A DNA stretch of 64,000 nt, from positions 2,639,234 through 2,703,233 of the forward strand of contig CM035314.1 of assembly GCA_002900995.3 (NCBI GenBank), written 5' to 3'. The notes beneath the pieces are model-generated. The model saw only the letters and a list, made by a program, of their open reading frames with translations. It was not told the DNA's origin and did no database searches. Each line of letters starts with the position of its first letter. Positions within the stretch are counted from its first letter, which is position 1. The stretch comes from Ganoderma boninense. Lineage: Eukaryota > Basidiomycota > Agaricomycetes > Polyporales > Polyporaceae. This document shows, in pieces, positions 48,370-59,136 of this stretch. The position numbers were made by a program, and so were the translations under genes.

Positions 48370-50403
48370 ATGTCTTCCTGGCTCCCCCTCCACCACAAAG
48401 AGTTCTACACGCGGTCGGTGCGACACCGTGTGCCCAGGATCAACCGAACTGTATTGTGGCTGGGGCTGGCCTTCACATTCCTTGTAAGTGGACATCCTGC
48501 TATGGACTCGGAGTTATTCGATGCTTGGCTGACATTCATTCACAACACAGTTTTCTTTACATTCTATCCTCCGACACTTACGGCCAGAATACAACATTAC
48601 AATCCGCGTGTTCCGATGGCCAGGAGGTAACGAGTCCTTCGTTGAAGTGACCGACTTGAACTCCACCGTGTCCATCACTCCTTCCCCTACAACTCTTTCC
48701 TCCTCTCTATCAACCCCTACCGCCACCGTCTCCGAGTACGACCAAGGAACGAATGGCACGCGACGAGCGAACGCCGCTCTCATCATGCTCGTACGCAATT
48801 CCGAGCTGGAAAACGCCTTGTCCAGCGTCAAACAACTCGAAGAACGCTTCAACAAGCGATTCGGATACCCCTGGGTCTTCCTGAACGAGGTTCCATTCTC
48901 CGACGAATTCAAGGAGTAAGTCGTTACCTTTCATGCGTTGTTGACATTGCGCCGACCTCTGCGACAGGAAGATGAGCAATGCGATCTCAGGCCCCGTGTC
49001 TTTCGGCCTTATCCGAAGGAACACTGGTACCAGCCGGACTGGATAGACGAGGAGAAGGCCGCTGCGAGCAGAGCTCAGATGGTGGCTGAAAACGTCGTAT
49101 ATGGAGGTGAGACTTTCGCAATTACTCTTCTCTTACCTCCAACCCATCTCCTCTCCCATCGCAGGAAGCGTCTCGTCAGTTCTTCGCTACTAGATGTTCT
49201 CCGGTGGACTACTGACATTTTTAAAAGTTATCGGAATATGTGCCGCTTCAATTCTGGCGTAAGAACTGTATTGATTTATATCGTCTTACGACCTGGCTCA
49301 CGGGTAGCAGTTCTTCTACAGGCATCCGCTCGTGCAAAACTACAAGTGGTACTGGCGAGTAGAGTGCGTACTCTTCCAATCTTCCCTCGATGCCATCGTC
49401 TAATATCAGAGTAGGCCGGGCGTGAGTTTCTTCTGCGATACCGACTACGATCCTTTCCTTTACATGGAAGAGAACGACAAGGTATATGGTGAGTAGCCAT
49501 TCCGGTTCGATTCCAGCTCAATTTTCACACCTGATCTTAAAAGGGTTCACCATCTCGCTGTACGAGTGGCCAAAGACAGTCGCGACCTTGTGGGATGCCG
49601 TTAAAGGTAAGGTTTTAACCATGTTCCTGATGCTGGACATCGCCGAAGAGCTAAACGTATGACAGAGTTCGTAAACCAAAATCCTCAATATCTCAATCCC
49701 GACAACGCCTTGGCGTTCCTCTCCCGTGACGATGGCGCCAGTTACAACATGTGTCACTGTATGTATCTTCCGTCCTTCTCCACTGTATCTTGCTGACCGG
49801 TAGCGCACAGTCTGGAGCAACTTCGAAATAGCGAATATGGAGTTCTGGCGCGGCGAGGCGTACAGCAAGTTCTTCGAGCACCTTGAGTCTAAGGGCGGGT
49901 TCTACTACGAGGTTCGTCGATTTCTGCTCTCTCGTCGTCCGCCCTTGCTTAGCTGTTTCTATATGTCACTTCGCCCCGCCGTCGCACGCAACGTACACAT
50001 GCAACCTTCCATCCCAACAGCGCTGGGGCGACGCACCCGTCCATAGCATTGGCGCGGCACTCTTCGCGCGCAAGGACCAGATTCACTTCTTCGACGACAT
50101 AGGCTACCAGCACCCGCCCTTCCGGCACTGCCCGCACCTCCCCTCCGTGCGGAAGGCGAAGAACTGCTCGTGCTCAAACATGGGGAACTTCGGTGAGTCT
50201 TCCGCACTTGCCCCGCATCGCCGAGTCTGGCCCCGCTGTGTCCATCACCGCTGTCACCCGCCGGACGTTCGGAGCGACGGTGTGGGGCCGATAGGTGTCA
50301 TCACTGGAGAGAGGCGTGAGCTGACCGAGACTCGGCCGCACCTCCGACAGATTACAACACATACTCCTGCTTGAACTTGTGGCGCCAAGTCGAGATGTCG
50401 TGA
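48370..50403 (+). CDS. GT15 (KRE2/MNT1/KTR) alpha-1,2-mannosyltransferase
   Basis: Twelve exons in frame: 48370-48483, 48551-48915, 48968-49106, 49165-49174, 49228-49258, 49311-49363, 49415-49498, 49544-49606, 49666-49758, 49811-49911, 50021-50192, 50351-50403. Type II topology: short cytoplasmic tail, one anchor (TVLWLGLAFTFLVFSLHSIL), Ser/Thr-rich stem, then the GT15 domain with NSELENALSSVKQLEERFN, YPWVFLNEVPFSDEFKE, SVSYRNMCRFNSGFF, PLVQNYKWYWRVEPGVSFF, the YMEENDKVYGFTISLYE block containing the Glu used by the family, and NMCHFWSNFEIANMEFWR. Golgi enzyme that extends O- and N-linked mannan from GDP-mannose in the presence of Mn2+. Exon 4 is only 10 nt. Confidence 0.95.
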
Positions 50404-51268
50404 TATCTGACGAATCTATGGGCGTCGTCGTTCGCGCCCGGGTCGTCTGCGCCGCGCACGAACCCCGCCTGACACCGGTCTCGGGACGCGCGCGAGGCGT
50501 CTGCACTTCGGACCGTGTCTGTGAAGTGCTTCGCCGGCGAAACATTCGACGTGCGGGGCCGGACGCGTTCAGACGGGGAGTTGAGCGATGTGCGTCGGAG
50601 GTAGCTTATCTCGCAATGTCCGTCCGAGCGCGCGTGGGGAAGGAGCAAAGGGCTCAGGCGGGCATAATCTTATATTGGACGAGCCTCCTTTGTAGATCTC
50701 GGACTCTCGGGCATGGAAGATTGGGTTGTGTCACAATATGTATACATATATATGCTTAGTAGACACCACACAAAGTGGCCGGATGAACTTAGTTGGTGCT
50801 GTTGAATAGGTGTGGTGAGTACGTTGTGTCGCTGCTGTCGAAATACTGTACACTCCCATCTCGCAGTCGCAGCATCAGGCGAGACAGATCGGGCTGGCCT
50901 TCAGACAGCTCAAGGAATCGTGATAACAGTCGTCAATTCGTGGGCAAAAATCGTATCAACAGGGGTCGTGGTAGTATCGTACCGGTCGTGTCTACCGTTG
51001 GCTAGCATTAGGGTATGATGTCCGCGGCAGAATCATAATCAGTAATACTAGGGTATGAGGGAATAATACGTAGGGGGGTAGGGAGCAAGGGGATAGCGCG
51101 AAGGTAGAGTGTAGGGGCAAGCGAGACGTCTAAGGAACCGGGGCAGAGCGACTATATGACAGCAAAAGAAATGATAACGATACAGAAAGCAGACAGGACC
51201 ACAGGGCACCAAACGGAAACGTGAGTACAGTCGAAAACAAGCGCGTCACAGTCATCCACAGACTCAGC
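50404..51268. other. Convergent intergenic region
   Basis: About 865 bp between the GT15 gene and the 3' end of nucleotidyltransferase paralog 2. Includes an AT-rich TATACATATATATG stretch (about 50740). Nothing coding recognised. Confidence 0.4.
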
Positions 51269-52135
51269 TCAGAATACGTGTACAGGACGTAGCTGAGGCT
51301 GAGGCTGGGAATCCTGCGAGTACGCAAGGGCGATGGCGTGACGCATCTTTTTGCGGGTGGCATCCATTTGCCACGGCGCGTAGGCAGTATAGCCCATGGC
51401 GCTGCACATCTGCACGAGCCAAGTCTCGAGCAGCGAGCGCGTCCACTTGACGTTTCGCTGACGGTGGCCGAGGCGGAGAATGCTCGCGATATCGTGTGGG
51501 TCGTGCTTTTCGTAGCGGACGAGCTTGAGGGCGATGCTCCACGCCCAGCTCACGCCGATGATGACGAGGCCCGGGGATGTGAAGAGCGTGTTGATGCTGA
51601 CGTTCGCGGCGGAGACGGCGTCGGTGTAGATGGGGTCAAACGTCTTCCCATATGGACTGCGCGCGACAACAAATGGAGAGAAAGAACATCAGTCAGAAAG
51701 GCGCTTCCATTACGTTACGGCTGCCATGTGGCTGAAATAAAAATTTTGACACAGACGAAGGACTCACTCTCTGGCCATGGGGAGCGCAACGTCTGCAGCA
51801 GAGTTCATCCAATCCGCACCCAGCTTGAACTTGCGCGCGGTGGCCTTGATGCAGGTGGCCAAGCGGGCACCAGCGTCAGTGACACCACGCGCCATCCACT
51901 CCGTCTCGAACGAGCGCTTGAGGAAGTCGACGTCGCGAGTTCCGGAGCGACAGGCGAGCAGGGGATGAAGGACCATTATGGCACCACCGTGAACGACCAG
52001 CCGCACGGTGGACGGGAAGTACCTTTGGAGGCGGATCGAAAGGTCGTGCAAGGCTCCTATGAGGAGCTCCGGGGTGAGCAAGACGTCGTTGTGCTCCGGC
52101 AAAGGCGACGGTGTGGATCTGCGTGAGGACGACAT
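51269..52135 (-). CDS. Nucleotidyltransferase-fold protein (DUF6036/AbiEii-like), paralog 2
   Basis: Two exons (52135-51778 and 51656-51269), about 245 residues. It repeats each signature of the 29968-30784 gene: TVRLVVHGGAIMVLH, GTRDVDFLKRSF (DxD), ARKFKLGADWMN, and WSIALKLVRYEKHDPHDIA. The intron is at the same codon and phase. By eye roughly two thirds or more of residues match paralog 1; the tails after the last helix differ. The ATG at 52133-52135 was chosen over an in-frame ATG at 52270 because the family-like part begins soon after it and paralog 1 starts at the same place. Intact and without frame breaks. Cytosolic/nuclear location presumed; function unknown. Confidence 0.75.
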
Positions 52136-53705
52136 GCTGGAAATCGAAGAGCAGCAGAAGAAAAAGAGACGAAAGTGTGGAACATTAAAAGGGGGTATAG
52201 AGGGCTCAAGGCCGTTGGTAAAGGTGAGGGAAGGAGGATGAGAAGTTTTGTCGCTCGGCTTTTGAGTCAATTGCTAGCGCCGGAGGTAGAGGGCACAACC
52301 GAATCCAGATCACTTCGGCCGCAGTAATTCCTCCCGCCATTTTTGATTCCGCGACAAAACTCCAGGCACGGCATAGCCCGACGTCACAAAGTATCCGCCG
52401 CTCCAGTTCTCTCCTTCCTGATTCTTCCATCTGAGACGGCTATCGCGGCCCTTCCCATCTTTTCCTCAAATCTCCAACTTGTTTGGGGACAACATTCAAT
52501 GATGTTCTCCAAGATACGATGTCCGACCAACCCCCATCCTGTAAGTACGACGCCCAGATGCTCTGGTCGTCCAAATGTGCAACGCTCCCACGTTCATCAG
52601 GGTGACCACCACAGCCCGTTGGCTTTTTCTCATGAACTTTGGAGCCGCAGGCCTTTCAGGCTTCCGTTAACGTAGTGTGGCGTACTCGGCAAGCACGTCA
52701 ACAAAACGTGCCGGACTATACTCGTCCCAGGACATTCATGGCACCCGTCAAGCCGCCACCAGCGGCGTGGGTGCCCATTCTTGCCTTTAAAGCTTCACAG
52801 AAGCGACGGGAATGGAGATTCAGAAGCTCGCGTGCGTGCCTCGAGGTTCGCCGGTCGTAGAACTAGGATGACGCTATGCTGTGGTTGCCACTTCACCCAA
52901 GCAACCACTTCCAGGTGAAATGGAACCAAGGTGCGGTAGAACACGGTATGCGGCGCTGAATGCGGCAAAGCGTTGAGAGGATGACTCGTAACACGAGGCA
53001 ACGGATCAACGAGAACCCTTCATCTCCGAATGCCTGGGCATGAGATCCGGACGGGGATGTTAGGAAGCGCACGTAGGCGCTGCGCTTTAGAACTCAATCG
53101 AGCTTGGATAGAACCTCATCGACACTGCCCCGCATTTTGTACGCCTTCAACTGATGACGATAACGGCGGTTTGACGAGAGGATTGGTAACTGGACAGTCA
53201 GCGAACGGCACCTGCTGCGGGGCCCCAGGCTTCTTCACGCATGCGTGCATGCGTTCGTGCGGTCGTGATCGGTCAGCCCGCCACAACCGGTCTCATATCC
53301 AAAAGGCGGCATACAATACCAACCACAACCACGCCCACAACCACGCACACGGACACAACCACAGTCTCAACAACCCGTTTGTCGGAACAGACGGGCTGGG
53401 AACGGGTCACGTCAAACCTTCTTTGGTGCGTGCCGTCGAGCGACCCGGGCGCGAATGGTGATCTCGGGAGCCCAAAAGCAGATATCTATACATCTGCCCG
53501 CCACAACGCCGTCTCATTTGTCAACGCTCTCTGGACACATATGTCAGCCATACTGCAGCTGCCAGAACACGTAGAGCTGACTCACAGACGGCACTGAACT
53601 TTCTCCAGCATGCTCACGAAGGGGCCACTCGAACAATAGTCTGCGGTTTCGACTCGCCTCGAGCACGGCCCCAGACCGTACAAGCCGACTGCGGTGAGAA
53701 GCCCT
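52136..53705. other. Intergenic, no recognised gene
   Basis: About 1.6 kb. The first 300 bp are the paralog 2 promoter. Short plus-strand frames exist (one with a His/Asn-rich run) but none has family features. Confidence 0.4.
53321..53363 (+). repeat. Low-complexity CCACAA/CACGCC array
   Basis: About 43 nt of imperfect AACCAC/CACAAC units; in one frame it reads as alternating His and Asn/Ala. Probably slippage in non-coding DNA. Confidence 0.6.
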
Positions 53706-54821
53706 TCACTCAGCAGACGTTGCGGCCGCATCTTCTGCGACCTCGACTGGATGGCGCCGCCGCCACTCGGCTATGCCGCCTTCGAAAGAGCGATCGTTTA
53801 CGCCGCTCTGGACCAGGCAGAAGGTGACCCCTATCCACCGCCGACGTCCGAACCACGACACAATAAACGTCCGCCCCATGATGCATCAGCCAGAAGCCAC
53901 AGAGCAGACGGGCGGCGCGCTCACCGAGAGACTCCACCTCCTTGTTCCTATGCTCGTCATCAAAGAACAGCTGTTTGGGCGGCGTGGGGTCAGCCAGTTA
54001 CCAGTCAGCCTCGAACCCCGTGGCGGCCTGGGAAAGCGTGAAGTCATTGGCGGCGCCCACCATTTCGGAGTACGGAAGCCCGGTCTGCTTGTGCAGCTCC
54101 TGGAAGTGCTTAATCTTGGAACCTGTGCCCGGAGAAGGTTCGTCAGATGGGGCAGGGTTCGCGATGGGGGCCGCAGATTCAAATGGCACCCGCACCAGGG
54201 TATATCTGCAGATGATCGAAGAACCGGATGGCGGGAGTGGGCGCCTCGCCCTTGTGCCCGGCGGGTGGCGGGACGAGCAGCAGGCCCAATGCCTGCCTCG
54301 CTCTGCGCAGATGAGTCGAGTCACTAGTCAGAAATCCGGATGTCTGGATAGGCATGACACTTTGGAGCTCACAGGTCTGGGGTGTGCGTCCGCGAGGCAA
54401 CGGCGATGGTCACGCCGGCTTCGCGGAGTCGGTGCAAGATCTCGGCGACGTCGCGATAGAAGGCTATCTTGTGGTTATACCTGCAGTGCTGTCGGGCATC
54501 AGGTTCCCACGCAGCAGCAGAAGGTGAAGGAAGGGAGGACGGCACCTGTCCCGGAGTTCGTTCACTGCACCTTCCGGACGGCGGATCGGGGCTGCGGCGA
54601 GGGGCCACTTCAGCAGGGCGTACGGAGCCGACACAGGCGATGGCTCACGATCGCAATGGGTATCAATCCAGAGGTCCCAAAGGGTATAACTGGAGCACCC
54701 GGCGGCACAAAAGTCCAATCAGCTGGCCGGATACGGTTTGCTGCTGCCGTTGGACTTGGTCGTCGGTGCGGCGTACTCACTCCAGGTCAAATACAACGAG
54801 CTTCGGGAATCTGGTGGTCAT
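53706..54821 (-). CDS. MDP-1-like HAD phosphatase (magnesium-dependent phosphatase 1 family)
   Basis: About seven exons, all in phase. Start MTTRFPKLVVFDL|DYTLWDLWIDTH carries HAD motif I (DxD; the intron splits the second Asp codon). Then YNHKIAFYRDVAEILHRL, motif II VTIAVASRTHTPDL, ARQALGLLLVPP, IYPGSKIKHFQELH with the motif III Lys, and LFFDDEHRNKEVESLGVTF with the acidic motif IV, ending DAAATSAE. Order and spacing match MDP-1 (PF12689-type) phosphatases, about 230 residues. Family members act on phosphotyrosine or sugar phosphates in vitro and may repair protein glycation products; substrate here unknown. Soluble. Confidence 0.9.
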
Positions 54822-55340
54822 CAGAATATCGAGTGGGGGATTGGAATGAGCTGATGAAGATGAGAGTATGGGATTGAGTGCCTTGTAGTAGGAATCCGAG
54901 TACAGCAGGCATGGCGGTGCGGGATGTAGAGGTGGTCGGCAGAACCCGAGACCAGCTTGTGCTTCAGTGCGCGCGCGCGCTTACACCATCACGTCATAGC
55001 TACTTGAGGGAGGCCTGCATGGTCTTCAACTTTGGCTCCTTGATGAAGGCTTGCAGAAATTGAAGAGGGTTCCAAACTGGTAACGTACTAGCAATGTTCT
55101 AAGTCACCAGGCAGGCTCTACGTTCGCAGGAGCTAGATCTCAAGGAGTCAAAGTTACTGGCAACTCATGAATCCACAGGGCGGATCGTATTTGCACCATA
55201 ACCGTGGTCATGACATATTATGGTATCAAGTCGATACCTCAATGAACGAATAACTTAAGCATTAAACATCAAAAACGCAGCAAAGTCAAATACTGCAATA
55301 AGTCGACTCGGAAGTCATCAACGCGCACTCGCCCAGCTCC
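54822..55340. other. Intergenic, no recognised feature
   Basis: About 520 bp, rather AT-rich toward the GH43 3' end; promoter of the HAD phosphatase and terminator region of GH43. Confidence 0.4.
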
Positions 55341-56582
55341 TCAGTCGACGAGCTTCGGCTCCCCGCTCGAAAAGTCGACGTAGTTGATGCCGAGGTACGA
55401 CGGGCCCCCGACCTCGTCCTTCCGCACGTAGTGGTACACGATCACGTCGCGCTTGCTCACGGGGTCGTGGAACAGGCTCTGGCCCCCCGGCGCGTACACG
55501 TTGTCGTGCGTCCCGAGGATGTTCCAGCCCGAGTGCGTGCCCGCCGTGATCGCGTGCCCGGAGCCGTCCAGGAAGGGCCCCGACGAGCTCTTCGCGCGCC
55601 CCACGCGCACCTTGTACTCCTGCCCCGCGGGCACGCGTGTCTTCTCCTGCATCAGGTTGCGCGCATGGGACGTTAGTATTGGTACCGGGAGAAAATGGAG
55701 AGAGGAGGGGAAGGGGGGAGACGTACGCCGACGAGCGGGGTGTGGCCATCGGAGAAGAACTCGAACCAGTAGGGCGAGCTTGGGGGCTTGTAGGTGAAGC
55801 CGCCCTCGGCGGGGCGACCGTCCCCGCCGGCGAGGTGCGTGCCGGGAGGGTTCTGCGAGGCCTTGTTGATGCCCTTGAGGTTCACCTGGAAGATGCCGCC
55901 CCACCACGAGCCGAAGCCGAGCTTGAGCTTCCCATTGTCCAGCACGATGTTCCCGTCGACTGCGCGCACAGCACAGCACGTCAGACCCGACACATGAACA
56001 CATGAACACAGTGCACGGGCGGCGAAGCGAGAAGAAGGAAGGGAGCGGAGACGCACTGGCGTTGAACGAGTCGCCCTTCTTGGAGCGGACGACGGCGCCG
56101 TGGTCCGTCCACGAGCCCGGCTCCATCGTGCGGCTCGTCGCGACGCCGATGGCCGAGTTCTGCGTCGAGAGCTGCGAGACGGAGTAGTAGAGCGTGTACA
56201 GCCCGTTGACGAGCTTCACATCCGGCGCCCAGAGGCTGCAGCCCGAGATCGGGATGTCCTTGATGACGGTGCAGTTCGGGAGCACGGACCCGACGGCCTT
56301 CCACGGGCCCTTGAGGGACGGGGACGTGTACGTCCCGATGCCCTTGCCGGTGGAGAAGACGAAGTACTTCTTGCTCGCGGCGTTGTATGCGATTGCGGGG
56401 TCGCGCAGCTGGACGTTGCCTGTGGGGTGGGACGCAAGCGGATCAGCTAAGTACGTGAGGATGGCCCGGGAACGGAGAGAGAGAGACAGAAAGAGAGACG
56501 CACTGCTACCGGGTATCGGGTTGGGGGTGGCGAACACGAGAGTCGTGAGCGATACGACAGAAAGAAGAGAAAAGAGCTTCAT
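55341..56582 (-). CDS. Secreted GH43 glycosidase, arabinanase/arabinosidase-like
   Basis: Exons 56582-56504, 56419-56057, 55959-55727, 55646-55341, joining in frame, about 325 residues. N-terminal signal peptide MKLFSLLSVVSLTTLVFA. Five-bladed propeller motifs of family 43: VQLRDPAIAYN (general base Asp in RDPA), SLWAPDVKLVNGLYTLYY (pKa-modulating Asp in APDV), LKLGFGSWWGGIFQ, the acid-bearing region AEGGFTYKPP, then GRAKSSSGPFLDGSG, APGGQSLFHDP, VIVYHYV and YLGINYVDF. This resembles endo-1,5-alpha-L-arabinanases that cut pectin side-chain arabinan. Expected outside the cell. Exact activity in GH43 cannot be fixed by sequence alone. GC-rich relative to flanks. Confidence 0.9.
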   Translation of the reverse strand: MKLFSLLSVVSLTTLVFATPNPIPGSSASLFLSLSLRSRAILTYLADPLASHPTGNVQLRDPAIAYNAASKKYFVFSTGKGIGTYTSPSLKGPWKAVGSVLPNCTVIKDIPISGCSLWAPDVKLVNGLYTLYYSVSQLSTQNSAIGVATSRTMEPGSWTDHGAVVRSKKGDSFNASASPLPSFFSLRRPCTVFMCSCVGSDVLCCARSRREHRAGQWEAQARLRLVVGRHLPGEPQGHQQGLAEPSRHAPRRRGRSPRRGRLHLQAPKLALLVRVLLRWPHPARRRTSPPFPSSLHFLPVPILTSHARNLMQEKTRVPAGQEYKVRVGRAKSSSGPFLDGSGHAITAGTHSGWNILGTHDNVYAPGGQSLFHDPVSKRDVIVYHYVRKDEVGGPSYLGINYVDFSSGEPKLVD

Positions 56583-58345
56583 GGCGAATCAAAATAAAAG
56601 GGAAAGAGAGTTGCCAAGTGAAGAAAAAGCGGAGCTACAGCGTGCAACTGAAGCGTCCGAGGGCAGCCGAAGTTGAAGTGGAGGGGAACGTGCATCATGC
56701 GCCTCCATGAGGTTTTATACTGCATCACGAAACACTGAGGAGATCCGCACCAGGTTTCCGATCGGCGCCACGAAGTAGACTTGACGCATTGACGCATTGT
56801 TCGACCTGCAGACCAGCACGGATATTTAAATCGGCGTCTTATGTGCTAGCCTTCCCAGCGGAGGAGGCTGGTCCAGGTAAGACGGCATTGAAGACTTGTG
56901 AGAGTTACTATGCGTACGCGATGAAGCTGTACGATTGACGAAGCTGGTCGGAAATGATGTCTGTTTATGTACATGCACATGGTGCATCAGCTGTATCGCC
57001 TTGTATCACTCGCTTGGTGAAGCATGAGCGGTCCCTAATGATCGCAGCCAAGACACCCGAGATATGGATATGCCGTCGATTGAAGTATGATGGCCATTCC
57101 GACAGCGAAGCTCGTCTGGGATATGCATGTCCTGGCGTGCTTTTCTATGATCAGCTGCGGTCAAGAGAGGCATGGACACAATTAATCTAGACGACCTACG
57201 TGACAGTCGGCGTTGAAAATTGGGAGTACTCCCCGAGGCCATCGCTACCCTTCGGGGATTCTGAGATGTGGGCAGGTAGCAGCCTGCTCAATCAAAACTG
57301 AGCGTCGCGAGTAGCTTGATGTTTTGATCCCGTCCCTGGAAATTGACCGTTGATGCGACACAGCATCGCAGCAAAGTTGGAAGGAACCCACGACAGCAGT
57401 CTTCCTGTGCAGTGCCTAGCAAGCCCTCGCTTACAACGTCCGAGTAAGTACTTAAGCACGGTCAGGGCACTTAATTCTTTTGAGCGATTGAAATCGTACA
57501 TACCTCACAGGGAGAATAGAGAGGGTATCATGAGGCTGGGGCCTTCTCATATAGTCTGCAATTGTTGTTGCTTGTTTCCATTCGCACTGTCTTCACTTTT
57601 CAGTGCGGTTCTTAGCAGGCGGGGTCGCTCCAGAACCAGTCGGGCGCATTGCAAGGGAAACGGTGATCAGCGGTGATCTGACGGTGGATCGCCGACGACG
57701 GCCGTGGTGCAAAAAGCGTGAAGCGCGCTTCGTCCCGCCAGTGCCACATCGAACCGAACCGGATCAATTCTTGGACGTGTGACCTCACGCGACCGTGACG
57801 ACGCGTCGCGCGTTAATGGGAGCTCAGATTCCCCGTCCGAGTCGGGTTGGCAGGTGGCACGTCGCAAAAAGTACAATTTTGCCTCAGAAGCGTATCTGCA
57901 GCGTCTGAAACGTCGTTTCGCAACTTGAACCCCAACCACCACCATCCTCACGCTCCTCTGATCCAAATCCTCATGCCTCTCCCACTCAGCCTCAGGCTGC
58001 TGCTTCAAGTTCCAGGCGAGCCTCCCTTCGCCAAGCTCCTAGGTCCTCGATCCGGCCTTGAAGTGATAGAATTGGCCGCATACAGCAAGCAAGTCGCGGA
58101 TGAGTCCCATTTTACAAAATACGGTACGTTTTGATGCGCCCAGGGTCATATATGCGCGCATATATGCAAGCACCTGGACGAAAAGCTGATGCAGACTCTT
58201 TCCTGCAGCGGCGAAAACACGAATAGCATTCTCATCGAGGAGGCCATACTGCAGAGAGCGCATACATCCACATCTCAGATGAACGGTGAGTCCCTTGTCT
58301 CGTCGCGAACTCGAGCCTCTAGCATGCAGACGGCCTTCAAGATGC
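56583..58345. other. Intergenic, GH43 promoter side
   Basis: About 1.8 kb. The first part is the GH43 promoter. A plus-strand frame at 57847-58134 and others have no family motif. No RNA gene recognised. Confidence 0.4.
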
Positions 58346-58787
58346 CTAGGCTTCGTCCGCCTCCGAAGCCTCCTTGACCTCGTTCAGCTCGTGTGCGAGC
58401 TTCACGACGTCGTTCTGCGAGAAGCATATACGTGGGTCAGGCCATGATCCGATGAGGCGAGAGAAACCCATACCCCGTCTCTGGCAATCTTCACCGCCGG
58501 ATCCCCCGGTCTGGCGTTGCGGCTGACGGTATTGCCCTGCAGCACACGAGGTTCGTCACGGCTTCACGACCGGTCCGAGCTCGATGGAAGGCGCACCTTG
58601 TCGCTCGTGACCTGCGCCTTTCCTTCCTCGACGATCTCATCGACTGTTCCTTCAACGACTCCGGTCGCTCCCCACTTCCATCTTCGCCGCAGTGCTCGCT
58701 CGTCAGCTTCTTCGAGTCGTGGAAGATCAAAGTAAGTAGGTCAACTACTCACGAGACATCCTGTCCTTCGTGCAGCTTGTCGGCCAT
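58346..58787 (-). CDS. Hva1-type (DUF2945) Tudor-domain small protein
   Basis: Four exons join in frame to about 84 residues: MADKLHEGQDVS (35-nt exon), WKWGATGVVEGTVDEIV, EEGKAQVTSDK, then GNTVSRNARPGDPAVKI and NDVVKLAHELNEVKEA. This is the hypervirulence-associated Tudor domain pattern: an SH3-like barrel start with Trp-x-Trp, a KGNTVSRN turn and an NDVVK helix. The name comes from one plant-pathogen context; most fungal and bacterial members are uncharacterised small proteins. No signal peptide. A LINE ends about 170 bp upstream of its ATG. Confidence 0.85.
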
Positions 58788-58953
58788 GTTCTATGCGTAT
58801 AGGACAGGTAGGTACTGAGAGAAATATTTCAAGGGGATGCGGCCACACCACGAGCGGCACCGATTTTGTGCAGGCTCGGACCGTTCGGTGGCTGACCGCC
58901 GACAGGGCCCGCCCTGTCGGGCCGTGAAGGGATGATGTCACGAGCGCGTAGTT

Positions 58954-58957
<4 letters not shown>

Positions 58958-58984
<27 letters not shown>
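58958..58984 (-). repeat. Poly(A) tail of the LINE (27 T on the plus strand)
   Basis: An uninterrupted run of 27 T at the 3' end of the element, as left by target-primed reverse transcription. Its lack of interruptions suggests a fairly recent insertion. Confidence 0.85.
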
Positions 58985-59136
58985 GCGGTGCTAGCCTGGG
59001 GACAGAGCTGCTCGCCATTCACCCAGGTTTTTGCAAGGTCACGGATTTTCGCCGAAGGGACCGCCGGAGGAAATGCTTTATGCACACGCCCTCGCAGGCG
59101 TAGTGTGGGACTGCAACGCCTGGCCCCCAGTCGGCG

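Noticed and set aside
51338..52126. 262-codon plus-strand frame
   Set aside because: Antisense shadow of the second nucleotidyltransferase-fold gene, whose motifs are on the minus strand.
53030..53461. His/Asn-rich plus-strand frame as a metal-binding protein
   Set aside because: The run comes from a short CCACAA repeat; the rest of the frame has no features and no start context.
53942..54877. 311-codon plus-strand frame
   Set aside because: Antisense to the HAD phosphatase exons, which join in phase and carry all catalytic motifs.
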